Source of the DNA: Nocardioides nematodiphilus
Lineage (GTDB): Bacteria > Actinomycetota > Actinomycetes > Propionibacteriales > Nocardioidaceae
NCBI RefSeq assembly: GCF_020216525.1
Contig: NZ_JAIWOY010000011.1
Location: forward strand, 52,137 to 116,136
Reading direction: 5' to 3'
DNA length: 64,000 bases
Made by a program: the position numbers and the translations under genes. Positions 1 through 8,283 of this stretch are shown piece after piece. How positions within the stretch are numbered: position 1 is the stretch's first letter; every line of letters starts with the position of its first letter. The notes beneath the pieces are model-generated. The model was not told the origin of the DNA and did not search any database. It saw only the letters and a program-made list of their open reading frames with translations.

Positions 1-214
1 GGAATCGGGGTCGTTTCGTGATTCCGGCACCTCGCTCAAAATCGCTCTCACAGAACTTTTCCGGGGCTTGGCCGGCACATCGCCGGTGCTGCCGTCCGTC
101 CGGGGGCGGCTGGACGCGGATCGGATGACGTCCTACGCCCTGACGTCCTGGCGTCGCGATGCGCCGACTCGCACCTCGGCGGCTACGCGGCCATGGACCA
201 GCAGAGACGACGAA
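1..214. other. Left edge, no gene recognised
   Basis: No convincing coding frame is visible. The open frames here lack a ribosome binding site and do not look like known proteins. In many actinobacteria thioredoxin genes lie beyond parB, but none can be read in this stretch. Confidence 0.4.
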
Positions 215-237
215 GGCCGGGCGCGCTGCGCCCGGCC
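215..237 (-). terminator. Hairpin downstream of parB
   Basis: A perfect 10-bp inverted repeat (ggccgggcgc / gcgcccggcc, 3-nt loop) lies about 30 bp beyond the parB stop codon on the minus strand. It is followed only by a weak T-containing stretch. It is a probable end of the rsmG-parA-parB transcript. Confidence 0.6.
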
Positions 238-267
238 TCCATACTTTGTCGACTTATCTCTTCATCG

Positions 268-1314
268 TTAGATCACTTTGTCGCTGCGATTTCGCGGATC
301 CATGATCTCCACGATCCGCTGCAGGTCCTCGAGGGTGGCGAACTCGACGGTGATCTTCCCCTTCGCCCGGCCCATGTCGACCTTGACGCTGGTCTCGAAG
401 CGATCCGCGAGTCGGTCGGCGAAGGTATTGAGCTCGGGGGCCGGGCCCTTGAGGCGGGCCGAGCGGCGCTTGGGCTGCTTCTCGCCGTCGATCTCGCGCA
501 GGGCGACGATCTCCTCCAGGCCGCGGACGCTGATCCCCTCGGCCACGACCCGCTGAGCGAGCTGGTCCTGCAGCGCGGCATCGCCCACGCCGAGCAGGGA
601 CCGGGCGTGTCCGGCCGAGAGCACACCGGCGGCGACCCGTCGCTGCACGGCCGGCGACAGCTTGAGGAGCCGCAGCGTGTTGCTGATCTGCGGGCGCGAG
701 CGACCGATGCGGGCAGCGAGCTCGTCGTGGGTGCAGCCGAAGTCGTCCAACAGCTGCTTGTACGCCGACGCCTCCTCCAGCGGATTGAGCTGACTGCGGT
801 GCAGGTTCTCCAGGAGCGCGTCCCGGAGCATGTCGGTGTCCTCGGTCTCGCGGACGATCGCAGGGATCGACGACAGGCCGGCACGCTGACTGGCGCGGAA
901 ACGACGCTCTCCCATGACGAGCTCGAACTCGCCACCGTCGACCGCACGCACCACCACGGGCTGCAGGACGCCGATCTCGCGGACGGAATGGACCAGTTCG
1001 TCCATCGCCTCCTCGTCGAAGACGCTGCGCGGCTGGACGTGATTGGGCCGGATCGAGGTCAGCGGCAGCTCAGCGAAGTAAGCCCCTTCCACGGGCCTCA
1101 GACCCGAATCTTCGATCTGAGAGCCTCGCGCGAGGTAGGTGGGTCCCAGGTCCGGCGAGGTGCCGTTCGTCGATCCTGGAGCAAAGTCCGCATCGCGGAC
1201 AGTGTGGTTGCGCTGAGCGTGCTCGCCCGACTCGGTGTCGACCTCGGGTGCAGCGGTCGGGATCAGCGAGCCGAGACCACGTCCCAGACCCCGCTTCGGT
1301 GCCGGCTTGCTCAC
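268..1314 (-). CDS. parB: Chromosome partitioning protein ParB
   Basis: ParB is the CTP-dependent DNA clamp that loads at parS and organises the origin for segregation with ParA. The 348-residue product starts with the conserved N-terminal KRGLGRGLGSLIP segment that stimulates ParA. It carries the CTP-binding GERRFR box near residues 135-140, an ENLHR box near 169-173, a helix-turn-helix near 195-215 and a C-terminal dimerisation region. A frame extends further upstream inside parA, but the GTG at 1314 places the N-terminal motif correctly and overlaps the parA stop by 4 bp (GTGA), which suggests translational coupling. Six parS-type sites lie within 3 kb upstream. Confidence 0.97.
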   Translation of the reverse strand: MSKPAPKRGLGRGLGSLIPTAAPEVDTESGEHAQRNHTVRDADFAPGSTNGTSPDLGPTYLARGSQIEDSGLRPVEGAYFAELPLTSIRPNHVQPRSVFDEEAMDELVHSVREIGVLQPVVVRAVDGGEFELVMGERRFRASQRAGLSSIPAIVRETEDTDMLRDALLENLHRSQLNPLEEASAYKQLLDDFGCTHDELAARIGRSRPQISNTLRLLKLSPAVQRRVAAGVLSAGHARSLLGVGDAALQDQLAQRVVAEGISVRGLEEIVALREIDGEKQPKRRSARLKGPAPELNTFADRLADRFETSVKVDMGRAKGKITVEFATLEDLQRIVEIMDPRNRSDKVI

Positions 1315-2429
1315 GCGTCGGTCCCCTTCCTGGCGATCTCCCGAGCTGCCTCGAGGTAGCTCAGCGCACCCGGCGAGCCCGGGTCGTAGGTCATCACGGT
1401 CTGCCCGTAGGACGGCGCCTCCGAGACCCGCACGGAGCGCGGGATGAAGGTCTTCAGCACCTGGTCGCCGAAGTGACCGCGGACCTCCTCGGCGACACCA
1501 GCGGCGAGGCGGGTGCGCGCGTCGTACATGGTGATCAGGATCGTCGAGACGGCGAGCTCCGGGTTGAGGTGGGCACGCACCATGTCGACCGTCTTCAGCA
1601 GCTGGCCGAGTCCCTCCAGGGCGTAGTACTCGGCCTGGATCGGGATCAGCATCTCCGCGCCCGCGACGAGCGCGTTGAGGGTCAGCAGGCCGAGCGACGG
1701 CGGGCAGTCGATGAGCACGTAGTCCCACCGCTCCTCCCCGATCGATGCGTCACCGACGCGACCGCTGCCGAGCAGCGCCTTCTTCAACCGGCCCTCACGG
1801 GCGACGACGCTGACGAGCTCGATCTCCGCCCCCGCGAGGTCGATCGTCGCCGGGACGACCTCGACCATCGGGACCTCGGGACAGGGCCGGACGACGTCGT
1901 TCAGCGCGACGTCCTCGACGAGGAGCTCGTACGTCCCGGGGGTGCCCTGGAAGTGCTCGACGGACAGTGCCGTGGAGGCGTTCCCCTGCGGGTCGAGATC
2001 GACGACCAGGACGCGCTGGCCGAGCTGCGCGAGGCCGACGGCGAGGTTCACCGTGGAGGTCGTCTTGCCGACGCCGCCCTTCTGATTGGCCACCACCATC
2101 ACGCGGGTCGCGGACGGGCGGGGCATCGGCGGGCGCGCCTGGGAGGCCTGCCGCGCGAGGATCGTGTTCTCGGTGGCGCGCGCGAGCGGCGTCGCCTCGT
2201 CGGCGATCACCTCCGCGTAGTCGGCCAGGTCCGCGGCGGTGCGTACCCGGAAGGCGGCCGCGCCGGTTTCACGTGAAACATCGGCCTCCCCCGCGCGGGT
2301 CCCGTCCTGTGGAGAAACAGCGCCATCCTGTGGATAGTCACGCTCAGACACCTGGTCAGAACCGGTGGAAAACTCTGGGGACGTCGACACTGGAGACTCC
2401 GAGTCGTCGTGGGTGATGCCCTCGGTCAC
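1311..2429 (-). CDS. parA: Chromosome partitioning ATPase ParA
   Basis: ParA is a Walker-type ATPase that binds DNA non-specifically and moves or positions ParB-parS complexes. The 372-residue protein has the deviant Walker A motif KGGVGKTT at residues 117-124, the DLDPQGNAS segment and the DCPPSLGLL segment. An unusually long N-terminal extension of about 105 residues precedes the ATPase core. One parS site lies inside this extension and is translated as VSRET (residues 51-55). The GTG start at 2429 overlaps the rsmG stop by 4 bp. A shorter protein starting closer to the ATPase core cannot be excluded, but the overlap supports the long form. Confidence 0.95.
   Translation of the reverse strand: MTEGITHDDSESPVSTSPEFSTGSDQVSERDYPQDGAVSPQDGTRAGEADVSRETGAAAFRVRTAADLADYAEVIADEATPLARATENTILARQASQARPPMPRPSATRVMVVANQKGGVGKTTSTVNLAVGLAQLGQRVLVVDLDPQGNASTALSVEHFQGTPGTYELLVEDVALNDVVRPCPEVPMVEVVPATIDLAGAEIELVSVVAREGRLKKALLGSGRVGDASIGEERWDYVLIDCPPSLGLLTLNALVAGAEMLIPIQAEYYALEGLGQLLKTVDMVRAHLNPELAVSTILITMYDARTRLAAGVAEEVRGHFGDQVLKTFIPRSVRVSEAPSYGQTVMTYDPGSPGALSYLEAAREIARKGTDA
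2266..2279. other. parS site inside parA
   Basis: Perfect 14-bp palindrome gtttcacgtgaaac, the universal ParB binding site. It lies within the coding region of the ParA N-terminal extension. Confidence 0.95.
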
Positions 2430-3178
2430 GTGTTCTTCCTCCGCTTCGTACGGGCCTTCTGCTTGCCGCCCTGGCTGGCCCCTTGCCGGCGCCGCACCGC
2501 AGCAGGCACAGACGTCAAACCTACCTTCGTCGGATCAGCCCACGCCACTCGTACGGCGAGGGTGGTCTCCTCGAGCAGGCCTTCCCCGAGCGTGCTGATC
2601 GTGGGCTCCGCGCAGCCGAACGCATCGAGCACCTCACGGACCTCCTCGATCTCCGTGGTGATCGATGAGCCCTTCATCGCCACCAGCGCTCCGGGGGCGG
2701 CGACCAACGGCATCGACCACTCGAGCAGGCGGCCCAGGGGTGCCACCGCGCGGGAGGTGACGACCTCGAAGGTGCGCTTGCCGTGCAGCAGATCCGCGCG
2801 GCCGCGGACGACCTCGACGTTGTCGAGGCCGAGCTGCTCGACCACCTCGGTGAGGAACGTCGTGCGTCGCAGCAACGGCTCGATGAGGGTCATCCGCAGG
2901 TCGGGGCGATGGATAGCCAGCACCAGGCCGGGGAGGCCGGCACCGGAGCCGATGTCGGCCACCGTGGCGTTCTCGGGAAGGAGCTCTCCCAGGACCGCAC
3001 AGTTGAGGATATGGCGGTCCCACAGCCGCGGAGCCTCGCGGGGACCGATCAGCCCGCGCACGACGCCCTCCGTCGCCAGCAACTCGGTGTAGGCCTCCGC
3101 CAGGGGCAGCCGGTCGGGCTGGAACACCTTCCGTGCCACGTCGGGCATGGGGGGCGTTTCACGTGAAACGTCGCTCAT
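2426..3178 (-). CDS. rsmG: 16S rRNA (guanine527-N7)-methyltransferase RsmG (GidB)
   Basis: RsmG methylates G527 of 16S rRNA using S-adenosylmethionine. Loss of function in this family gives low-level streptomycin resistance (family knowledge). The 250-residue protein shows the SAM-binding signature VADIGSGAGLPG near residues 73-84. A lysine/arginine-rich C-terminus follows the Rossmann-type core. The ATG at 3178 is the first codon before the parS-containing N-terminus, where VSRET at residues 4-8 is the translation of a parS site. It is the first gene of the rsmG-parA-parB operon and overlaps parA by 4 bp. Its length is typical for the family. Confidence 0.95.
   Translation of the reverse strand: MSDVSRETPPMPDVARKVFQPDRLPLAEAYTELLATEGVVRGLIGPREAPRLWDRHILNCAVLGELLPENATVADIGSGAGLPGLVLAIHRPDLRMTLIEPLLRRTTFLTEVVEQLGLDNVEVVRGRADLLHGKRTFEVVTSRAVAPLGRLLEWSMPLVAAPGALVAMKGSSITTEIEEVREVLDAFGCAEPTISTLGEGLLEETTLAVRVAWADPTKVGLTSVPAAVRRRQGASQGGKQKARTKRRKNT
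3156..3169. other. parS site at the 5' end of rsmG
   Basis: Perfect gtttcacgtgaaac palindrome, nine bases inside the rsmG start codon. ParB loading here could affect transcription of its own operon (inference). Confidence 0.95.
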
Positions 3179-3546
3179 AGAGAAGAGACTATGTGGCCGT
3201 CACGGTACGGCCGAGACGGGGCCGCGCCGGTCAGGCGCAGATGTGAGAACGCCGACTCGTCGGGCGCCGAACGTCCATAGGACTGCGCCCAGCCACCTCG
3301 GTGCAGGGTGACGTCGGGCGACACGCGGCTCTCATCACGGCCGTCGTCACAGAGGCGTGGCTTCTCCGCGTGCGACGGCGTGCCCTGGACGTGGAGCGTC
3401 TTCACGCGAAGCAAGCCACCTCGACACGCCGTCGCGCATTCGTCGCGGGCGATCGGTGCAGGATTCCCGGGCCATGACCTTCCGTGTCTTCCGGGCGCCG
3501 GGCGAGGAGGCGGCGGAAGAATGCGCAGCCCATGGAGCGCCCAGCC

Positions 3547-3560
3547 GTTTCACGTGAAAC
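3547..3560. other. parS site
   Basis: Perfect gtttcacgtgaaac palindrome in the rsmG-jag intergenic region. Confidence 0.95.
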
Positions 3561-3724
3561 GACGCCGCAGCCAGCTGGAGCCTGAGCGCACCGGATGTAC
3601 GGGGATCCGCGCCGACAGACGACGGATGCGAGGGACCACCTGCGTAGGAATCGGACTCCACCGGCGGCTCGGCAGGTCGCGGCGACGAGAGGGCGTTGCC
3701 AGAGGTCCATGAGGCGGCACCTGG

Positions 3725-3738
3725 GTTTCACCTGAAAC
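3725..3738. other. Degenerate parS site
   Basis: gtttcacctgaaac, one mismatch from consensus in the central cacgtg. It is spaced about 180 bp from both neighbouring parS copies and is therefore probably a weak or decayed member of the cluster. Confidence 0.75.
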
Positions 3739-3905
3739 GATGCCTAGGGGAGCCCGACTCATCGGCGCTCGGAGACACCCGAGGCCAATGTGACGCTGCC
3801 GTACCGCCCTCAATGCTCAAACGAGCCGTAGTCGTCGACCCGCTGCGACGAGGAGACGCCGCAGAACTGGACGACGGATCGAGTTTGTCGCGGCAGTCAG
3901 CCGCC

Positions 3906-3919
3906 GTTTCACGTGAAAC
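3906..3919. other. parS site
   Basis: Perfect gtttcacgtgaaac palindrome in the rsmG-jag intergenic region. Confidence 0.95.
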
Positions 3920-4072
3920 CACCGACAGGGGAGCAGGCGCCATCTGTCGCGAGAACGAAACGAGCAGCCAGCCCCGCCCTCCGCGACCGCCATCGGGCCC
4001 ACGACGACAGGCGCACCCCAGGCTGACCGGCCCCAGCCGCCTCACCGCCCGCATGACGTCCCGGCACAAAGG

Positions 4073-4105
4073 AACACCCTCCGTGCGTCAGGCACGGAGG
4101 GTGTT
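4073..4105 (-). terminator. Terminator of the rpmH-jag operon
   Basis: A perfect 14-bp inverted repeat (aacaccctccgtgc / gcacggagggtgtt, loop gtcag) starts 25 bp downstream of the jag stop on the minus strand. It is the obvious end of the leftward rpmH-rnpA-yidD-yidC-jag transcript. Its right arm shares three bases with the adjacent parS site. Confidence 0.8.
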
Positions 4106-4116
4106 TCACGTGAAAC
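4103..4116. other. parS site fused to a terminator stem
   Basis: Perfect gtttcacgtgaaac palindrome whose first three bases are also the last bases of the terminator stem. It is the parS copy closest to the origin. Confidence 0.95.
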
Positions 4117-4129
4117 GTGGTTCAGTCGA

Positions 4130-4630
4130 TCAGGCGGGGAGCACCACGACGTAGCGACGGGGCTCCGCGCCCTCGGACTCCGAGGTGAGACCGGCGGCCG
4201 CGACGGCGTCGTGGACGACCTTGCGCTCGAACGGCGACATCGGCTTCAGCGAGACCGGCTCGCCAGACGCCTTCACCGTGGCGACGGTCTCGGCGGCGAG
4301 CGCCTCGAGCGTCGAGCGGCGGTTGGCCCGGAAGCCCGAGACGTCGAGCATCAGGCGTGAGCGCTCGCCGGTCTCGCGGTAGACCGCGAGACGGGTGAGC
4401 TCCTGGAGCGCGTCCAGGACCTCACCGTGCTGGCCGACGAGCTGGGACAGATCGGCACCGACGATGGAGACGGCCGCGCGGTCGCCCTCCACGTCCATGT
4501 CGAGGTCGCCGTCAAGGTCGGCGATGTCGAGCAGCTCCTCGAGGTAATCGGCGGCGATGTCGCCCTCACGCTCGAGCTGCTTGACGCGGTCGCCCTCGGT
4601 GGCGGCCACCTTCTCCTCAGTCATATCCAT
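4130..4630 (-). CDS. jag: Jag/KhpB-type RNA-binding protein (KH and R3H domains)
   Basis: KhpB/Jag proteins bind RNA and influence cell elongation and division; in many bacteria they act with KhpA and are phosphorylation targets. The 166-residue product has an acidic N-terminus, a KH-like domain near residues 50-110 containing the GxxG-type loop around VGQHGE, and a C-terminal R3H domain with a conserved ERKVVHDAV helix. The N-terminal Jag_N domain seen in Firmicutes is absent, as usual for actinobacteria. It lies 27 bp downstream of yidC in the same operon. A start at the third codon (MTEE) is an alternative. Confidence 0.92.
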   Translation of the reverse strand: MDMTEEKVAATEGDRVKQLEREGDIAADYLEELLDIADLDGDLDMDVEGDRAAVSIVGADLSQLVGQHGEVLDALQELTRLAVYRETGERSRLMLDVSGFRANRRSTLEALAAETVATVKASGEPVSLKPMSPFERKVVHDAVAAAGLTSESEGAEPRRYVVVLPA

Positions 4631-4657
4631 GCATCCCTTCTCGGGGGTCGGTCAGCG

Positions 4658-5611
4658 CTACTTGCTCTTGCGCTGGCTGCGGGTCTGCTTCTTCGGCTGC
4701 TGACGAGCAGCCGGGCGTCGGTCGTCCGCGGCGGGCGCCTCCGCCACGTCCGCGGAATCGACGCTGGCGACGGTGCCACCGTGGCGGGCGGCCTTGCGGG
4801 CCGCCTTCTCACGGTCGCGCTCCAGCTTCGCCTTCTCCGCCGGCGTGCCGGGAGCCGGGCTGTTGCGGATGACGTAGAACTGCTGGCCCATGGTCCACAC
4901 GTTGGAGGTGGTCCAGTAGAGCATCGCGGCGATCGGGAAGGCGATGCCGGAGATCGCGAAGACGAAGGGGAGGACGTAGAGCAGGATCTTCTGCTGCTGC
5001 GCGTACTGGCCCTGCATGGCCTCGGCGGGCATGTTCTTCGCCATCAGCTGACGCTGGGTGAAGAAGGTGGTGGCACACATCGCCACGACGAGGACGGCCG
5101 CGAGGACGCGGACCGAGGTGTCGTGGGTGCCGTTGAAGGTGTCGGCCAGGCGGGCGCCGAAGATCTTCGCGTCGGCGAAGTGGTGCACGTCGGCGACCGA
5201 GAGGAAGCCCTTGGCCTCGTTGTGCGCGGCCTTGTTCACCAGGCGGAAGAGCACCAGGAAGATCGGCATCTGGATCAGGAGCGGCAGGCACGAGGCGAAC
5301 GGGTTGGTACCCGTGTCCTTGTACAGCTTCATCGTCTCCTGGGCGAGACGCTCACGGTCGTGGCCGTACTTCTTCTGCAGCTCCTTCACCTTGGGCTGGA
5401 TGAGCTGCATGTTGCGCGAGGACTTGATCTGCTTGACGAAGAGCGGGATCAGCAGGGCGCGGATCGTGACCGTGAGGCCGACGATCGCGAGCACCCAGGA
5501 CCACCCGTTCTCGGGGGAGAGGACCAGGGTGACCACCCGGTGCCAGAACAGCAGAATGCCGGAGATGGCGTAGTACAGCGGCGTCGCGATCGCGCTGAAG
5601 AAATCGCCCAC
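4658..5611 (-). CDS. yidC: Membrane protein insertase YidC
   Basis: YidC/Oxa1 inserts membrane proteins alone or with SecYEG. The 317-residue protein has the five-helix Oxa1 core: an N-terminal hydrophobic segment, a second helix carrying the conserved intramembrane arginine (TIRALLIPLFVKQ), a cytoplasmic coiled-coil hairpin (KVKELQKKYG), and the NPFASCLPLLIQMPIF region characteristic of the family. The C-terminal tail is long, basic and ends in KSK, which could contact ribosomes (inference). It follows yidD by 23 bp in the conserved order rpmH-rnpA-yidD-yidC-jag. Confidence 0.97.
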   Translation of the reverse strand: MGDFFSAIATPLYYAISGILLFWHRVVTLVLSPENGWSWVLAIVGLTVTIRALLIPLFVKQIKSSRNMQLIQPKVKELQKKYGHDRERLAQETMKLYKDTGTNPFASCLPLLIQMPIFLVLFRLVNKAAHNEAKGFLSVADVHHFADAKIFGARLADTFNGTHDTSVRVLAAVLVVAMCATTFFTQRQLMAKNMPAEAMQGQYAQQQKILLYVLPFVFAISGIAFPIAAMLYWTTSNVWTMGQQFYVIRNSPAPGTPAEKAKLERDREKAARKAARHGGTVASVDSADVAEAPAADDRRPAARQQPKKQTRSQRKSK

Positions 5612-5634
5612 GGATCAGGCTCCTTGTTATCGGA

Positions 5635-5883
5635 TTAACCCGCGAAGCCGCGGGACGAAGGGGTGGGGGTGCGCTCGGGCACCGGGTCGTAGCCGCCGGC
5701 CGTCCAGGGATGGCAGCGGCCGAGCCGGCGCACCGCGAGCCAGGAGCCGCGGAGAGCGCCGTGACGCTCCACCGCCTCCAGCGCGTACGCCGAGCACGAC
5801 GGGTGATAGCGGCACACCTGGCCGTAGAGCGGGCTGATCAGGAACCGGTAGGCCTTGAGCAGACCGATGAGAACGTGCTTCAC
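5635..5883 (-). CDS. yidD: Membrane protein insertion efficiency factor YidD
   Basis: YidD is a small membrane-associated protein that assists YidC-dependent insertion. The 82-residue product shows the family hallmark: a hydrophobic amphipathic N-terminus ([14 protein letters not shown]), the [19 protein letters not shown] core and the [15 protein letters not shown] segment. The frame is open a further seven codons upstream, but the GTG at 5883 makes a 4-bp GTGA overlap with the rnpA stop and gives a standard N-terminus, so it is preferred. The C-terminal tail is short and proline/serine rich. Confidence 0.95.
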   Translation of the reverse strand: MKHVLIGLLKAYRFLISPLYGQVCRYHPSCSAYALEAVERHGALRGSWLAVRRLGRCHPWTAGGYDPVPERTPTPSSRGFAG

Positions 5884-6215
5884 GACATCACCCGTTGCAC
5901 ACAACGACCGAGGTCGGCGCCCAGTTCCTCATAGGTGGCGTCGGCTGCGGCCGGATTCGCGCGTACGACGAGCACAGCAGAGCCCGGGAGGTCCCTGAGG
6001 GACTCCCGGGCCAGATGCCTGAGGCGTCGCTTCACGCGGTTGCGGACCACAGCCGGGCCGACAGCCTTGCTGACCACGAAACCGACTCGAGCCGGAGCCA
6101 CCTCGTCGGCGTGCCACAGGTGCACGACCAGACGAGAGGTTCCGGCTCGACGTCCCTGACGCACCGCGACCCGGAACGAGTCCGGGTCGGTCAATCGGTG
6201 CGTGCGGGAAAGCAC
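5880..6215 (-). CDS. rnpA: Ribonuclease P protein component
   Basis: RnpA is the protein subunit that, with the RNase P RNA, matures tRNA 5' ends. The RNA gene is not in this window. The 111-residue protein begins with the typical [15 protein letters not shown] and contains the RNA-binding signature [13 protein letters not shown] near residues 58-70. It lies 22 bp downstream of rpmH and overlaps yidD by 4 bp, the near-universal arrangement of this operon. Confidence 0.97.
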   Translation of the reverse strand: MLSRTHRLTDPDSFRVAVRQGRRAGTSRLVVHLWHADEVAPARVGFVVSKAVGPAVVRNRVKRRLRHLARESLRDLPGSAVLVVRANPAAADATYEELGADLGRCVQRVMS

Positions 6216-6237
6216 GGCGAGGTCAGCCGGGCCGACC

Positions 6238-6375
6238 TCAGACCGCGAGTTCCTTGCGACCCTTACGGCGGCGAGCGTTCAGAATGGCGCGGCCGGCGCG
6301 GGTGCGCATGCGCAGGCGGAAGCCGTGCGTCTTGGCGCGACGACGGTTGTTCGGCTGGTACGTACGCTTGCTCAC
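6238..6375 (-). CDS. rpmH: 50S ribosomal protein L34
   Basis: The 45-residue, very basic protein reads (M)[18 protein letters not shown] and ends GRKELAV, an unambiguous L34. It starts with GTG at 6375 and heads the leftward operon with rnpA, yidD, yidC and jag. A 7-bp hairpin (cgcacag / ctgtgcg, 6411-6433) lies in its leader. Possible TTGACC -35 words are found at 6441-6446 and 6471-6476 on the minus strand, but no -10 element is clear. L34 assembles late into the large ribosomal subunit. Confidence 0.97.
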   Translation of the reverse strand: MSKRTYQPNNRRRAKTHGFRLRMRTRAGRAILNARRRKGRKELAV

Positions 6376-6806
6376 GAGCTCAATCTCTTTCGCTTAGGTT
6401 TCTGGGCCTTCGCACAGCACAAAACACTGTGCGAGCGACCGGTCAACGGTACGCGCTGGCGAGAAGTAGGGTCAAACCCGCGCGACATCTACCCGAAACC
6501 ACATGGCTGTGGTTAACCGTCCCCTGTGGATGACGGGTTGCCCCGGGAGACCCGCGGCGTTAGGTTCGGCGTCTACCGAGGTTCCGTGCTGATGGCCGGC
6601 GACCACGTCTTGGGGGATTCATGCGACAGCATCTTTCTGTCTTCGTTCCCTCATGACCTGCACAAACAGGTCGAATGACGGTCGCGGCGATGTTTTTCGG
6701 TGGGCTTTTCCACAGGACCAGACCATGGTTCACAACTTGTGGATAGAGCTGTGGACGGATCATGACACTCGATCAGCAACAACCCCGATGGGGAAGGTGG
6801 ACAGCA
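6376..6806. promoter_or_regulatory. rpmH-dnaA divergent region with DnaA-box-like cluster
   Basis: The intergenic region holds divergent promoters for rpmH and dnaA. Five 9-mers resemble the DnaA box (TTGTCCACA / TTATCCACA on either strand): tgtggttaa at 6508, tgtggatga at 6525, ttttccaca at 6706, tgtggatag at 6738 and tgtggacgg at 6750. Four match 8 of 9 bases and the last 7 of 9. This fits DnaA autoregulation and perhaps part of a split origin. No other gene is seen in the region. Confidence 0.6.
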
Positions 6807-8282
6807 GTGGAGACGCCCTCCGACGCCGGACAGCACGACGAGCTGGCCCAGGCGTGGAAGCGCATCGTGGCCGACCTCCAGCCCAGTCAGCGCGCCTGGC
6901 TCTCGGCGTGCGTCCCCGAGGCGATGCACGGGACCACCGTCCTGGTCGCCGTCCCCAACGACTTCACCCGCAACCAGCTCGAGGGCCGGCTGCGTCCTGA
7001 GCTCGAGGACGCCCTGTCGAGCGCCTTCGGCCAGGAGATGCGGATCGCGGCGATCGTGAAGCCCGAGCTCGAGGACCTGCCGCCCGAGCCGGCCGCGCCC
7101 GTCGTGGAGCCGACGCCCGTGGCTGTCGATTCGACGATCAATCAACACATCGATATGTCGACAAACATCGGGAGCAGCCTCGGGGGAGTGCAGCTCCCGC
7201 CGCCGCGGCACGAGGCCCCGTCGACGTCCGAGCGCTCCACCACCGAGAGCCGGCTCAATCCGAAGTACACCTTCGAGACCTTCGTCATCGGGTCGTCCAA
7301 CCGCTTCCCGCACGCGGCGGCCGTCGCCGTCGCCGAGGCACCCGGGCGGGCGTACAACCCGCTGCTGGTCTACGGCGAGTCCGGCCTGGGCAAGACCCAC
7401 CTGCTGCACGCCATCGGCCACTACGTCCGCAGCCTCTACAACGGCGCGAAGGTCCGGTACGTGAGCTCGGAGGAGTTCACCAACGAGTTCATCAACGCGA
7501 TCCGCGACGACCGGCAGGACCGGTTCAAGCGCAAGTACCGCGACATCGACGTGCTGCTGATCGACGACATCCAGTTCCTGGAGGGCAAGACCCAGACCCA
7601 GGAGGAGTTCTTCCACACGTTCAACACGCTGCACAACGCGAACAAGCAGATCGTGCTGACCTCCGACCGGGCGCCCAAGCGACTCGAGGCGCTCGAGGAC
7701 CGGCTGCGCAACAGGTTCGAGTGGGGCCTGATCACCGACGTGCAGCCGCCGGACATCGAGACCCGCATCGCCATCCTGCGCAAGAAGGCCGCGATGGAGC
7801 GGCTCAAGGCGCCGGCCGACGTGCTGGAGTTCATCGCCAGCAAGATCCAGACCAACATCCGCGAGCTCGAGGGCGCGCTGATCCGGGTCACGGCCTTCGC
7901 GAACCTCAACCGCCAGGAGGTCGACATGACCCTGGCCGAGATCGTGCTCAAGGACCTGATCCCCGAGGGCGGCGACCCCGAGATCACCGCGGCGCTCATC
8001 ATCGGGCAGACTGCGGCGTACTTCGGGCTCGACATCGCCGAGCTCACCGGGCCCTCGCGGGGGCGTCATCTCGTGATGGCGCGCCAGATCGCGATGTATC
8101 TGTGTCGCGAGCTCACCGACGACTCCCTGCCGAAGATCGGCAAGCACTTCGGCGGACGCGACCACACCACGGTCATGTACGCCGAGCGGAAGATCAACCA
8201 GCTGCTCAAGGAGCGCCGCGCGGTCTTCAACCAGGTCTCCGAGCTCACCAACCGGGTGAAGATGCAGGCCCGACAGGCGTGA
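6807..8282 (+). CDS. dnaA: Chromosomal replication initiator DnaA
   Basis: DnaA binds origin DnaA boxes, melts the duplex and loads the helicase. The protein has an N-terminal domain I, a proline-rich linker, an AAA+ core with Walker A GESGLGKTH (about residues 190-198) and Walker B LLIDDIQF, the arginine-rich DRLRNRFEWG segment, and domain IV with the box-recognition signature GGRDHTTVMYA. The GTG at 6807 is preceded by ggggaagg at a reasonable spacing and gives a typical N-terminus. An in-frame ATG at 6762 would add 15 residues but has no ribosome binding site. The gene is followed 1 bp later by the convergent ohrR stop, so dnaN is not the next gene. Confidence 0.97.
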   Translation: METPSDAGQHDELAQAWKRIVADLQPSQRAWLSACVPEAMHGTTVLVAVPNDFTRNQLEGRLRPELEDALSSAFGQEMRIAAIVKPELEDLPPEPAAPVVEPTPVAVDSTINQHIDMSTNIGSSLGGVQLPPPRHEAPSTSERSTTESRLNPKYTFETFVIGSSNRFPHAAAVAVAEAPGRAYNPLLVYGESGLGKTHLLHAIGHYVRSLYNGAKVRYVSSEEFTNEFINAIRDDRQDRFKRKYRDIDVLLIDDIQFLEGKTQTQEEFFHTFNTLHNANKQIVLTSDRAPKRLEALEDRLRNRFEWGLITDVQPPDIETRIAILRKKAAMERLKAPADVLEFIASKIQTNIRELEGALIRVTAFANLNRQEVDMTLAEIVLKDLIPEGGDPEITAALIIGQTAAYFGLDIAELTGPSRGRHLVMARQIAMYLCRELTDDSLPKIGKHFGGRDHTTVMYAERKINQLLKERRAVFNQVSELTNRVKMQARQA

Positions 8283-8283
8283 C

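Larger units (their letters stand above)
3179..4072. other. Long non-coding parS region
   Basis: About 0.9 kb between rsmG and jag without a convincing gene. Open frames exist on both strands, but they overlap each other, lack ribosome binding sites and resemble nothing recognisable. The region holds the non-coding parS copies, and the rsmG promoter must lie at its left end. It probably serves as the main ParB loading zone. Confidence 0.6.

Noticed and set aside
3402..4154. Several overlapping open frames in the parS region
   Set aside because: They overlap each other on both strands, lack ribosome binding sites and have no coherent codon bias. The parS sites read as VSRET only because of the palindrome.
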